Assembly: GCA_964586595.1 (NCBI GenBank)
Contig: CAZPHB010000002.1
Coordinates: 62,001 to 126,000, forward strand
Direction of reading: 5' to 3'
From: REEB481 sp964586595
Lineage (GTDB): Bacteria; Bacteroidota; Bacteroidia; NS11-12g; UBA955
Length of the DNA: 64,000 nucleotides
Each line of letters starts with the position of its first letter. The stretch's first letter is position 1. Below are positions 27,601 through 34,929 of the stretch, piece by piece. Below the pieces are notes generated by a model. The model was not told the DNA's origin. It searched no databases and saw only the letters and a program-made list of their open reading frames with translations. A program made the translations under genes and the position numbers.

Positions 27601-28181
27601 CCCGCCTCAATCATTCCGCGTTCGCGCAGATTTCCCATAGGGTCAAACACTTCCACCAGGCCATTGGGCAAATCCTCATGAAACCTGATGCGCGTGGTCT
27701 TTTGCGCCAACCCGTAATTGTTGATGTCGTAATAAGTCCATAGTCCTTCTTTCTTGTCGTTTGCGTAATTCCCTTCCCAATAAACCACGGCGGAACCGTC
27801 TTTCATCGTGTTTTGGGTATAAAATGTTGCAGTTCCTTCCTTGCGGTTGTTTTTCATGAAAAAATGCACAGCCACATGGGTGGAATCTTCATGGGAATAG
27901 TTTTGAAAAATGCCTTTGGAAACATAGCGCATTTCCGGCAAGGGGTAATAGGCGACGTATTCACCGTCGGGCAACTGAAAAGGGCAAAACGGGATGGCCA
28001 GAAGCTGCCGGGATTCCAGCACCTGATGCTCGGCCGTATTGTTTTTCCAGAATGATTCGAGTCGGAAGGGAAAGACAAAAACCTTGCGCCCCTGGAAATA
28101 CGCTGTTTCGGTTTCTTGTGCCTTAACTGTGGAAGCAAATACCACGGAAAGCAGGAGGACAAGGATGTATAATTTCTTCAT
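24591..28181 (-). CDS. Giant exported MORN/YwqK-like repeat protein, paralog A
   Basis: A 1,196-residue protein with a signal peptide (cleavage after VKAQ, about 22). It is a full-length paralog of the gene directly upstream (28323-31907). Irregularly spaced MORN-variant units of the type G-x-x-x-G-x-[WY]-x-x-[YF] occur throughout, for example KKEGLWTYYD, GKRTGEYEFF, GRVHGTYRSY, GFANGTARFWF, QQKTGWWTYWNE and KKQGRWLSG. Best conserved between the two are the N-terminal FPFRLESFWKNNTAE block and the region at about 1000-1150 (GYVLDETFSYSC, FEDIFYTAFYDS, NELDFTEEVYD), with two shared cysteines. The end is basic. No sorting domain, lipobox or catalytic motif was seen. Function unknown; a large periplasmic or surface scaffold is plausible. 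Confidence 0.8.
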   Translation of the reverse strand: MKKLYILVLLLSVVFASTVKAQETETAYFQGRKVFVFPFRLESFWKNNTAEHQVLESRQLLAIPFCPFQLPDGEYVAYYPLPEMRYVSKGIFQNYSHEDSTHVAVHFFMKNNRKEGTATFYTQNTMKDGSAVVYWEGNYANDKKEGLWTYYDINNYGLAQKTTRIRFHEDLPNGLVEVFDPMGNLRERGMIEAGKRTGEYEFFTAQGIRKKFYTFKDNELHGWAWDTIFKSKHDVAASNKVWWENGRKTPIQVSVRGNFKEETFLADSVSTGYQDSGYWYFNARSWAKLDWLIFADGCRLSINGSARELHDRYVSREWYNNELQHSGMFLGEYRRIETCTKRPSEMPGRNGSKPRQVLVTNRHLYLDTNIGNLFHLLVEEQGQVVTEAYYAIRYFGMTTLYSKSIETRVSPEGAVEFEEDRSADYYRYILKQEVPVVVNLDSTVTRDKNGKVYFEYLKREVYAADTTYILFDRRGSGGNPKSIRPVWKSSITRSANGDLLLTQTSNMHEMPLSFVVQATTRPAVPEQRGNEGAATYDLTDYFLYDQLNKGFPDKVQSKLYLNGQPFNGNWTLRLAKRRFPYGNSARIDGFHKFSLERIKRPWMNVYDTVIHTRARGGVDWLTAYNLEENRRWRFQGKRVRDFISISTDWQAGILQGQASMELKRLQRSINTTYSTGIKHGRENFQWQYGKKAESIDFSNNYEQGLRTGSYQAPFKPIGKEQLNYVLGRPDGVQNLPLDFRSINNLHFIMRAGRPDVHLLLTDISNGLILDSLPLKEGRVHGTYRSYNHVQESSDIVNEGDMSTTMMMPVTRKAPASEVQFKDGFANGTARFWFDEGGVKAEVRFMAEDSVNLLDIQPKEHGGFQIYGIQELASYSLGSDAGRYHNRRTNYQRRHTDDESELLSFKDGSISWRGREHLLNLKPFWTATYTYYYQNGQKSQHGQVREQQKTGWWTYWNEAGQKMKEVEYTPGVIAHPTLSGDSLRFKGRIRGYRPGSSNLMYEGYVLDETFSYSCATETDLAFEDIFYTAFYDSSGTQTLSDYSGVVYDFHITGVTQFTGFMNKGLRDSVWYFFTPGKTLTEAGKYRQGKKQGRWLSGDLEGVNYQDNQCFDAAESWRMAALANELDFTEEVYDQGVLLRREQHNIKLDGRSEEIIRFRNFPKAGKKLSKKKLQELAEQEFRKQKSYSRGRTRDYVEF

Positions 28182-28322
28182 GAATAGATGTTCTTGGGAT
28201 GAAAACGGAATGTGCCCGTTATTAGTGCCTGCATGCGATAAATCAGGCAGTGCAGCTTTGAACAGGTATAGCCGTTTCTGTTATGCAATATGTGGGAAGT
28301 ATGCGCGGGCAGTTGTTCTAAA

Positions 28323-31300
28323 TCAGAATTCACCAAATTCATGCTTGTACATGGTGCCACGACGATGTTTTCGGCTCCGGTATTTCCGGGTTGGCTGACC
28401 GCGGTCCAGCTTTCTGAGTTCTTTTTCCGAAGGCACTCCGTATCCTCGTCCTTTAAAGGAAGCAAAACTTTGAAAATTTTTTGCGTAACCGTCCAAGCGA
28501 ATGAAGTGGTGGTCGGAACGAAGTAATTCCCCCGAATCATACACTTCTTCTGTAAAATCGAGTTCATTGGAGCGCCGGGTCAATTTATAGCTTTCCGATG
28601 GATCAAAACACTGATGATCCAGGAAATTGATGCCCTCCAGATCGCCGTTCAGCCATCGTCCGTGCTTCAGACCGAGGCGGTATTTTCCGGCCTCTTCCAG
28701 GGTGGCACCGCTGGTATAAAAATACCAAACGCTGTCGCGCACACCGTCCTTTACATAGCCTTCGAATCGCTTCACCCGATTGATGTGAAAATCATACACC
28801 GGGCCGCTGTATTGCTGCAGGGTTTGATTTCCTGCGCTGTCGTAAAAAGCAGTATAGAAGATGTCTTCAAATGTCAAATCTGTTTGGGCAGCGCAGGAAT
28901 AATCGAATGTTTCGTCGAGCACATAGCCTTCGTACATCAGTTGCCCGTTGTCCGGACGGTAACCCTTGATTTTCCCCTTATAGCGGATGCTGTCTTCGGG
29001 CCGCAGCGGATGCACCGTAATGCCGGCGGTATAATCCACTTCCTTCATCTTCTTTCCTTCTTCGTTCCAGAAAGACCACCAGCCGGTGCGGCGTTCCTGC
29101 GCCACCCTGCCCTGCTGACTGGGCTGCCCATTGAGGAAGTAATAAGTATAATCGGCGGTCCAGTTGGGCGACAACCCTACAAATCCTTCGTCGTAATTTG
29201 CCGTGATGGTTGCCGAACCACGTTCAGCCTGATAGCTTAACACCAGTCTGTATTGTTCCTGCATTCTTGACTTACTCAGTCGCTCCGTTTCTGCGTAATA
29301 ATTCCGGACGGGTACAAAAGAGCCATATTTACCCAAAGCATCCAGGAAAAAACTGCCATTTTGTTCGTAGCTGAGCATGAGCAGTTTTACTGAATCTTCA
29401 GGGCGAAACTTCACTTCTGCCTTCAGGCCCCCCTTTTCAAACCAGAAGCGTGCCGTTCCGTTGGCGTATCCGTGGGTAAAGGGAATTTCAGATGCCAGGC
29501 TTCTTGTGGTGCGCGGCATCATCGCATAAGGTCCAGATTCGGTAATGTCCTGAACCATATCGGTGCGGTAAGCCCGATATATTCCATGCGGGCGGCCTTG
29601 TTCCAAGGGAAGCGAATCCTGCACCTGTGCATTGAACTGCGTGAACACCAATGCGTCCTGCAATTGATTCGCTTTTATGTTGAACGCCAGTTTGGCGCCA
29701 TCCCGGTTGATGCTAACAATGTGCAGCCCTTCAGGCTTTCCTGCAACATAGGGGCGGATATCCTGCGGCAACTGGTACGTGCCACGGAAAAACCCTGATC
29801 TGAGGCCACGCTCATAATTGTTGGTAAACTGCTCCACCGCTGCATCTTTCCCATATTGCCAATGTAACTGCTCAGAACCATGTTTGAAGCCTGACATATA
29901 TTCGGTATTGATGGAGCGCTTGAGTCGTTGCAATTCCATTTCGGCACCGGAGATGACCCCTTCAGTCCAGAACGTCCTGATGTTGGCCCGGTCGGGAACG
30001 GTTTTGCCTGTATAATTCCAGCGGTAGGTTTCTCCGATTAAGCTGAAACGCGACAAAAAATCAATAGAACCCTGGGCTTTCACATGCAAGAAGAGGTTGT
30101 AACCACCGCCGTACGGTCTCTTTCTGCGTTCAAGCCGAAAGCCATGATAACTGCCCAATTCCATGATTTTGCCATTGGGTTGTCTGGTTTTGGGCAATTT
30201 AATGATCCATGTTCCGGTAAACGGCCTGTCCTGCAGCCACAAGCTGCTGCTGACCTGATCGGGAAAGCCATTGCTCAGGTGTTTGTATATAAACTGGTCG
30301 CTCAGGTCAAATTCCGGCAAGTCGTTAAATCTGCGTGCGGACAAAACATCGGCGCTGATGTGCACCATTACCTGAAAGCGCAGCGGCATTTGAGGTAATT
30401 GTGACCACTGAAGGATGTTGAGATTACCGTTGGGTAGCCGAACGATTTCCCAAGTCAGGCTGGGCCTAATCCGGTTCATCCTGGAATTAAAACTCTTGAA
30501 GCTGAATAAAGTATAAACGGTATCGCGGGTATAGATTTTTTGTTTCACTTCGCCGTAGTACAGCCTTCCCTTGGAATCATAGATATGGGATTCGGAGGCG
30601 GTGAAATACAGCGGCACTTCCTCCTGCAGCACCAGTGTGAAATATTCCGGGGCTCTTTCCTTCCTGATTTCCAGAAATCCTTTCTTCCCCATGAATTTTT
30701 CCTGCGACATATTGTAGATGCGGCGCAGCTTAAAATGCTTCAGCAGATAAAATGCTTCATAAACCTTTTTTCCCTCGGCGGTGACCCGCAGGTGAAAGAG
30801 GTTTCCGTAGGTCGTATCCAGGCGGATGTGGCGGTTTTCGATGCGCAGATTGGTGTATGTTTCCCCTTGGATGCTCGCTGAAGGCAGTTCACGCAGCGAA
30901 GGAAACACCCGACGGTGTTCACCCAAATAGATGGCCGAATGAGTTTCATTGGAACTGTTCCGCTGCTCCACCTGGTAACGATTGCGGACAAACGAGGCAG
31001 CGGAATAATCCAAATAGGTATTCAGTTCATCCCCATGAAGCCAGCTATTGATTTGTTCCCATGATTGCGGCTTTGTGTACCAAAAACCTGAATCCTGATA
31101 GGTGCTTGCGTCTACAGAATCCAGAAAGCGGACCACTAAAACCTTGTTTGCGCTTGTCTCGACCAATTCGGGCGTTGGCTTATCGTGTTCGTAATAGCGT
31201 CGATAACTGCTGTATGGAGCAGCCTCCAATCCTTTAGAAGGAAAAATGGTATCCCAGCTCCAGCCATGTCTTTTTCCTTGCACATACGGAATCATTTCTG

Positions 31301-31907
31301 TGGGTCGGCCTTGTGCATCAAATCGCTGCTGTTCGCCTGTTTTGAGCCCCTGCAGATACGTGGACGTTTCCGTGAGCCTCATCCGGTGGTCATAAATCAT
31401 GACAGTTCCATCGGGGACATCCTGATGGAAGGTTATTTTCGTAGTGCGTGTGGCGATCCCATTGTAGTTATAGGAACGATGCGTCCATACTCCTTCTTTC
31501 TTGTCTTCAACATATTGGCCTTCCCAATACACCGGAGCCATGCCATTCTGATAGGTTTTACCGGTAAAGAAGCGGGCAAGTCCGTTTTTCTTTCCATTTT
31601 TTATAGAGAAGCTTGCCGCAATATGGGTGGAATCGCGATGCGTAGGACGGTTGCTGGTTTCGGGCAAAGGATAATATGCCAGGAAGTCGCCGTCGGGCAG
31701 CGGAACCGGACAAAAAGGGATGTGTCGTAATTCGTCGTAACGCGGAAGGATGCTGTACTCGGCGGTGTTGTTTTTCCAATTACCTTCCAAACGGTAAGGG
31801 AAAACGTACACCGACTTCCCTTCGAAATCTGTCTTGTCAATGTTTTGCGCGTACAAAACAGTTTGAGCTGCCGAAAGCACGGTAAAAAACAGCAGTCCCT
31901 TCTTCAT
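28323..31907 (-). CDS. Giant exported MORN/YwqK-like repeat protein, paralog B
   Basis: 1,194 residues with signal peptide (LSAAQTVLYAQ). It aligns with paralog A along the whole length: FPYRLEGNWKNNTAE near the N-terminus, KKEGVWTHRS, GLKTGEQQRF, GFKHGSEQLHWQYGK, GYANGTARFWFEKGG, ERRTGWWSFWNEEGKKMKEVDY, and the C-terminal block GYVLDETFDYSCA..FEDIFYTAFYD..NELDFTEEVYD. Both end in a Lys/Arg-rich tail and a final EF. The middle third has diverged most. It is the upstream member of the pair, 141 bp before paralog A and 57 bp after the asparaginase gene. The MORN-like units suggest beta-hairpin solenoids. The common label YwqK antitoxin is not supported by anything here. Confidence 0.8.
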   Translation of the reverse strand: MKKGLLFFTVLSAAQTVLYAQNIDKTDFEGKSVYVFPYRLEGNWKNNTAEYSILPRYDELRHIPFCPVPLPDGDFLAYYPLPETSNRPTHRDSTHIAASFSIKNGKKNGLARFFTGKTYQNGMAPVYWEGQYVEDKKEGVWTHRSYNYNGIATRTTKITFHQDVPDGTVMIYDHRMRLTETSTYLQGLKTGEQQRFDAQGRPTEMIPYVQGKRHGWSWDTIFPSKGLEAAPYSSYRRYYEHDKPTPELVETSANKVLVVRFLDSVDASTYQDSGFWYTKPQSWEQINSWLHGDELNTYLDYSAASFVRNRYQVEQRNSSNETHSAIYLGEHRRVFPSLRELPSASIQGETYTNLRIENRHIRLDTTYGNLFHLRVTAEGKKVYEAFYLLKHFKLRRIYNMSQEKFMGKKGFLEIRKERAPEYFTLVLQEEVPLYFTASESHIYDSKGRLYYGEVKQKIYTRDTVYTLFSFKSFNSRMNRIRPSLTWEIVRLPNGNLNILQWSQLPQMPLRFQVMVHISADVLSARRFNDLPEFDLSDQFIYKHLSNGFPDQVSSSLWLQDRPFTGTWIIKLPKTRQPNGKIMELGSYHGFRLERRKRPYGGGYNLFLHVKAQGSIDFLSRFSLIGETYRWNYTGKTVPDRANIRTFWTEGVISGAEMELQRLKRSINTEYMSGFKHGSEQLHWQYGKDAAVEQFTNNYERGLRSGFFRGTYQLPQDIRPYVAGKPEGLHIVSINRDGAKLAFNIKANQLQDALVFTQFNAQVQDSLPLEQGRPHGIYRAYRTDMVQDITESGPYAMMPRTTRSLASEIPFTHGYANGTARFWFEKGGLKAEVKFRPEDSVKLLMLSYEQNGSFFLDALGKYGSFVPVRNYYAETERLSKSRMQEQYRLVLSYQAERGSATITANYDEGFVGLSPNWTADYTYYFLNGQPSQQGRVAQERRTGWWSFWNEEGKKMKEVDYTAGITVHPLRPEDSIRYKGKIKGYRPDNGQLMYEGYVLDETFDYSCAAQTDLTFEDIFYTAFYDSAGNQTLQQYSGPVYDFHINRVKRFEGYVKDGVRDSVWYFYTSGATLEEAGKYRLGLKHGRWLNGDLEGINFLDHQCFDPSESYKLTRRSNELDFTEEVYDSGELLRSDHHFIRLDGYAKNFQSFASFKGRGYGVPSEKELRKLDRGQPTRKYRSRKHRRGTMYKHEFGEF

Positions 31908-31964
31908 GTTGCGATGAAATTACATGCATTCAAGGCTGAATGCATCGTAACTACGCTCCTGAAT

Positions 31965-32990
31965 TCAGAAGCGGTAAGACAATTGTTCGTTAACCTGAAG
32001 GGTTCCGGTTTGATTACCTGCGAAATTGCTTTGTGGCGCGGTTATGTAATGGGCCAGTTCAGCAGCAGCTGCTTCAGAAAGAACGCCACATTCCTGCAGC
32101 AGCTTTTGGGCTACATGATACTGAGGCCCCATTTTACCATCGTCTATTTTGATGCAAATACCCAGTTTTCGTTCGGGCAGGCCTATGCAATACACACCAT
32201 CGGCTCCGGTTTTGCCAATCACGGTTTTTCCGGCAGCCTTCATCAAATCGCTGCAATAGCGCTTGGTTCCGGCAATCATCATGGGATAGGCACTTACGGC
32301 ATCGGTAATGCGTTTGCAGGCAGCCTGAACAGCCGATTCAAACTTTTCGGGAAAGACCAGGTTTTTGTAGGCGATGGCCTGATTTCTTACGGGCATGGCG
32401 AAGATGGGCGCCGAGCAACCATCCAAGCCGGTTTGCAGTGCCGCTTCCGGGATTTCGTAAAACAGGGAAACCCATTTTTTAATTTCCTGATGGAGCGGAT
32501 GATTGACATGTACATAGCTGTCCACCGGCTGTTGGTGGTAAACGCACCAGGCCAGAAATCCGGCGTGTTTGCCGCTGCAATTGTTGTGGATGGCAGCAGG
32601 TTCCATACCAGCCCTGATGAGTGCCTGGGCATCCTGTTTCAGGGTTGGTGCCTGGGCGCCGCAAGCGAGGGCGCTTTCATCCAGCCCAATCTTCTGGAAA
32701 ATACCACGAACAATGCGCAGATGTTGCGCTTCTCCGTTGTGGCTGCCGCACATCACTGCCAATTCTTCCTCAGTAAAACCAAAATGATCTGCCGCACCGC
32801 TGAGCAGCAATGGCAGTTGCTGGAAGAACTTAAGGGCTGAGCGCGGATAGCATACCTGCTCCACGTTTCCCAGCTGGTAAATAATGTTGTTGTACTCATC
32901 CACCACACAGATGACACCGCGGTGGAAACTCTCAAGTACCGGTCCCCTGTAACTTTCCACAAGCACCGGATTACACGCAGGGATTTGCAT
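31965..32990 (-). CDS. L-asparaginase II family protein
   Basis: Member of the asparaginase II family (Pfam PF06089 type, related to Rhizobium etli ReAII), which hydrolyses L-asparagine to aspartate and ammonia. Family landmarks are VLVESYRGPVLESFHRG, MCGSHNGE, NNCSGKHAGFLAWC with the catalytic Ser-Lys region, DGCSAPIFAMP and KTGADGVYCIG. It is soluble with no signal peptide. The frame extends to a TTG at 32993, but ATG 32990 is preferred. It starts 6 nt after the pyrB stop, so it is the last gene of EVE-pyrR-pyrB-asparaginase, and its product is the PyrB substrate. Confidence 0.88.
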   Translation of the reverse strand: MQIPACNPVLVESYRGPVLESFHRGVICVVDEYNNIIYQLGNVEQVCYPRSALKFFQQLPLLLSGAADHFGFTEEELAVMCGSHNGEAQHLRIVRGIFQKIGLDESALACGAQAPTLKQDAQALIRAGMEPAAIHNNCSGKHAGFLAWCVYHQQPVDSYVHVNHPLHQEIKKWVSLFYEIPEAALQTGLDGCSAPIFAMPVRNQAIAYKNLVFPEKFESAVQAACKRITDAVSAYPMMIAGTKRYCSDLMKAAGKTVIGKTGADGVYCIGLPERKLGICIKIDDGKMGPQYHVAQKLLQECGVLSEAAAAELAHYITAPQSNFAGNQTGTLQVNEQLSYRF

Positions 32991-32996
32991 CAATTA

Positions 32997-33932
32997 TTAG
33001 TTGTTTTCAGATTTCTGGGAAAGCAGGAACAGCACGGCCATGCGAACGGCTACGCCGTTTTCTACCTGATCCAGGATGATGGCATCTCCGCTGTCTGCAA
33101 CATCGCTGCTTAATTCTACGCCCCTGTTGATGGGACCAGGATGCATGATGAGCAACTGCTTGCCCAAATCATCCAACATGGCTTTGTTGATGCCAAAATT
33201 CAGGGTGTATTCGCGCAAACTTGGAAAATACCGGATGTCCTGTCGTTCCAACTGGATGCGCAGTACATTGGCCACATCGGCCCATTGCAGCGCTTTTCGC
33301 ACATCAGTTTCCACACGAACGCCCAAACTGGATATGTAGCGAGGCAACAAGGTGGCAGGTCCGCAAACCATTACCTCAGCGCCGAGTTTCTGCAGGCAGA
33401 AAATATTGCTCAGGGCCACTCGGGAATGAAGAATATCGCCAACTATCACTACTTTTTTCCCCTGCACAGAACCCAATCGCTCCCTGATGGAAAAGGCGTC
33501 CAGCAATGCTTGCGTAGGATGTTCACGGGTTCCGTCGCCTGCGTTTACCACCGGAACATCAATATGTTTGGCAAGAAACACACAGGCACCGGGCACAGGG
33601 TGGCGCATCACCACCATATCCACCTTCATACTCAGGATGTTTTTCACCGTATCAATCAATGTTTCGCCCTTGGAAACACTGCTTCCGGAAGCGGAGAAAT
33701 TCACCACATCTGCAGAAAGACGTTTTTCGGCCAGTTCAAAAGAAACCCGGGTTCGGGTGGAGTTTTCAAAGAAAATATTGGCAATGGTCGTGTCCCTCAG
33801 GGTTGGCACCTTCCGTATTTTGCTGTTCAGCAGGTTTTTGAAGTTATCAGCGGTTTCAAAAATCAAATGCAGGTCATCGCTGTTCAATTCGCGAATGCCA
33901 AGCAAATTTCGTGTGCTGAGGAGTTTGTTCAT
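32997..33932 (-). CDS. pyrB: Aspartate carbamoyltransferase catalytic subunit
   Basis: Second step of de novo pyrimidine synthesis: carbamoyl phosphate plus aspartate. Motifs are FENSTRTRVSFELAEKRL (carbamoyl-phosphate site), GDGTREHPTQALLDAF and MHPGPINRGVE. The frame opens at 33956, but ATG 33932 overlaps the pyrR stop as ATGA and yields the conserved N-terminus MNKLLSTRNLLGI, so I use it; the protein is then 311 residues, typical for the family. No pyrI regulatory subunit is adjacent, as expected for a PyrR-controlled operon. Confidence 0.96.
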   Translation of the reverse strand: MNKLLSTRNLLGIRELNSDDLHLIFETADNFKNLLNSKIRKVPTLRDTTIANIFFENSTRTRVSFELAEKRLSADVVNFSASGSSVSKGETLIDTVKNILSMKVDMVVMRHPVPGACVFLAKHIDVPVVNAGDGTREHPTQALLDAFSIRERLGSVQGKKVVIVGDILHSRVALSNIFCLQKLGAEVMVCGPATLLPRYISSLGVRVETDVRKALQWADVANVLRIQLERQDIRYFPSLREYTLNFGINKAMLDDLGKQLLIMHPGPINRGVELSSDVADSGDAIILDQVENGVAVRMAVLFLLSQKSENN

Positions 33933-34474
33933 CCCTGTTTTGTTTCCCGGATCCAAACCTTGTAATCGTTTTCCGTCAATGATACCTTTACTTGTTCCAG
34001 TTTTACCCGGGTATCAACCGCAATTCCTGTGTAATCGGGTGCTATGGGAAGTTCACGGCTGTATCTGCGGTCCACCAACACCATCAGTGAAACTTTTGCA
34101 GGGCGGCCAAAGCTGAGCAGGGCATCCAGTGCTGAGCGCACGCTGCGCCCTGTAAAAAGCACGTCGTCAATCAATACCACCTGTTTGTTTTCTGTGCTGA
34201 AGTTGATGTCGTTTTTCTTTGGAACCAACAGTTCCCCTCTGTTGAAATCATCCCTGAAAAAGGTGATGTCCAACTCTCCGTAATGCGGCATTACCGGCAA
34301 GCCTAGTAGATTCAGTTCTTCATAAACCAGCCTGCTGAGTACCACGCCCCTGGGTTGCAATCCGATCAATGCAAGCGCCTCCATATCAGGATGCTGCTCC
34401 ATGAGCTGGTACGCAAAGCGCTTCAGGATGAGGCGTATTTGTTGATCACCGAGCAGCAACCTTGGTTCCATCAT
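33929..34474 (-). CDS. pyrR: PyrR regulator/uracil phosphoribosyltransferase
   Basis: Bifunctional protein: RNA-binding attenuator of pyr operons when bound to UMP, and uracil phosphoribosyltransferase. The PRPP-binding loop VVLIDDVLFTGRSVRSA (about 98-114) and the N-terminal GLQPRGVVLSRLV with LDITFFRDDF are characteristic of PyrR rather than Upp. The 181-residue length is normal. ATG 34474 overlaps the EVE-gene stop (ATGA), and its own stop overlaps pyrB, so three genes are translationally chained. No PyrR-type attenuator is visible upstream, so how it regulates this operon is open. Confidence 0.95.
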   Translation of the reverse strand: MMEPRLLLGDQQIRLILKRFAYQLMEQHPDMEALALIGLQPRGVVLSRLVYEELNLLGLPVMPHYGELDITFFRDDFNRGELLVPKKNDINFSTENKQVVLIDDVLFTGRSVRSALDALLSFGRPAKVSLMVLVDRRYSRELPIAPDYTGIAVDTRVKLEQVKVSLTENDYKVWIRETKQG

Positions 34475-34878
34475 TGTTCGGAAAGTGCCACAATTATATC
34501 AAATTCTTCCCGGCTTACTTCTACCACAGAAAGTCGTCCCTGTCTGAGCAATCCCATTTGCGTCAATGAAGGTTCGGCTTTAATCTGAGCGAGGCTAACC
34601 GGATTTTTCAACTGTTTGTGCGGTGAAACATCTACGCCTACCCATGTATCACTGTCGGCTGTAGGATCGGGTCTGGCAGTTCCTGCAACGCGGGCAATAC
34701 CTACAACTTCCTTACCTTCATTGCTGTGGTAGAACAGACATAAATCACCTATTTCCATGGCTGCCAGGTTGTTTCTGGCCTGGTAATTTCGCACACCATC
34801 CCAAAAGGTGATGCCATCTTGGTTCAACTGATTCCAGCTGTATTTGTAGGGTTCAGATTTTATGAGCCAATACCTCAT
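34471..34878 (-). CDS. EVE-domain protein
   Basis: A 135-residue single-domain EVE protein, of the PUA-like superfamily that binds modified bases in nucleic acids (THYN1 relatives). Signature segments are YWLIKSEPYKYSWNQL, FWDGVRNYQARNNL, GDLCLFYHSNEGKEVVGIARV and WVGVDVSP. The aromatic cage residues are in place at the N-terminus and in the W-x-G-V-R-N loop. It is first in the operon with pyrR, pyrB and asparaginase, 16 nt after the rpsA terminator. Its link to pyrimidine metabolism is unclear. Confidence 0.93.
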   Translation of the reverse strand: MRYWLIKSEPYKYSWNQLNQDGITFWDGVRNYQARNNLAAMEIGDLCLFYHSNEGKEVVGIARVAGTARPDPTADSDTWVGVDVSPHKQLKNPVSLAQIKAEPSLTQMGLLRQGRLSVVEVSREEFDIIVALSEQ

Positions 34879-34894
34879 CTCGGAATAGTTATAT

Positions 34895-34919
34895 AAAAAA
34901 CCCCGGCGTACCGGGGTTT
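34895..34919 (-). terminator. Rho-independent terminator after rpsA
   Basis: On the minus strand AAACCCCGG pairs with CCGGGGTTT around the tetraloop TACG, followed by further T residues. It begins 11 nt after the rpsA stop and sits 16 nt before the EVE-gene start, so it insulates the pyr operon or leaves only read-through to it. Confidence 0.9.
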
Positions 34920-34929
34920 CTTTTCTTGG

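Noticed and set aside
28182..28322. tRNA or small RNA in the 141-bp gap between the MORN-like paralogs
   Set aside because: No cloverleaf or strong hairpin was found; only a weak 5-bp stem with a 12-nt loop.
24591..31907. Toxin-antitoxin system, because YwqK-like proteins are often labelled antitoxins
   Set aside because: Both proteins are about 1,195 residues with signal peptides, there is no toxin partner, and the label comes from MORN-like repeats only.
31845..32840. 331-codon plus-strand frame opposite the asparaginase gene
   Set aside because: Mirror of the asparaginase and MORN-like coding strand, with no domain and no promoter of its own.
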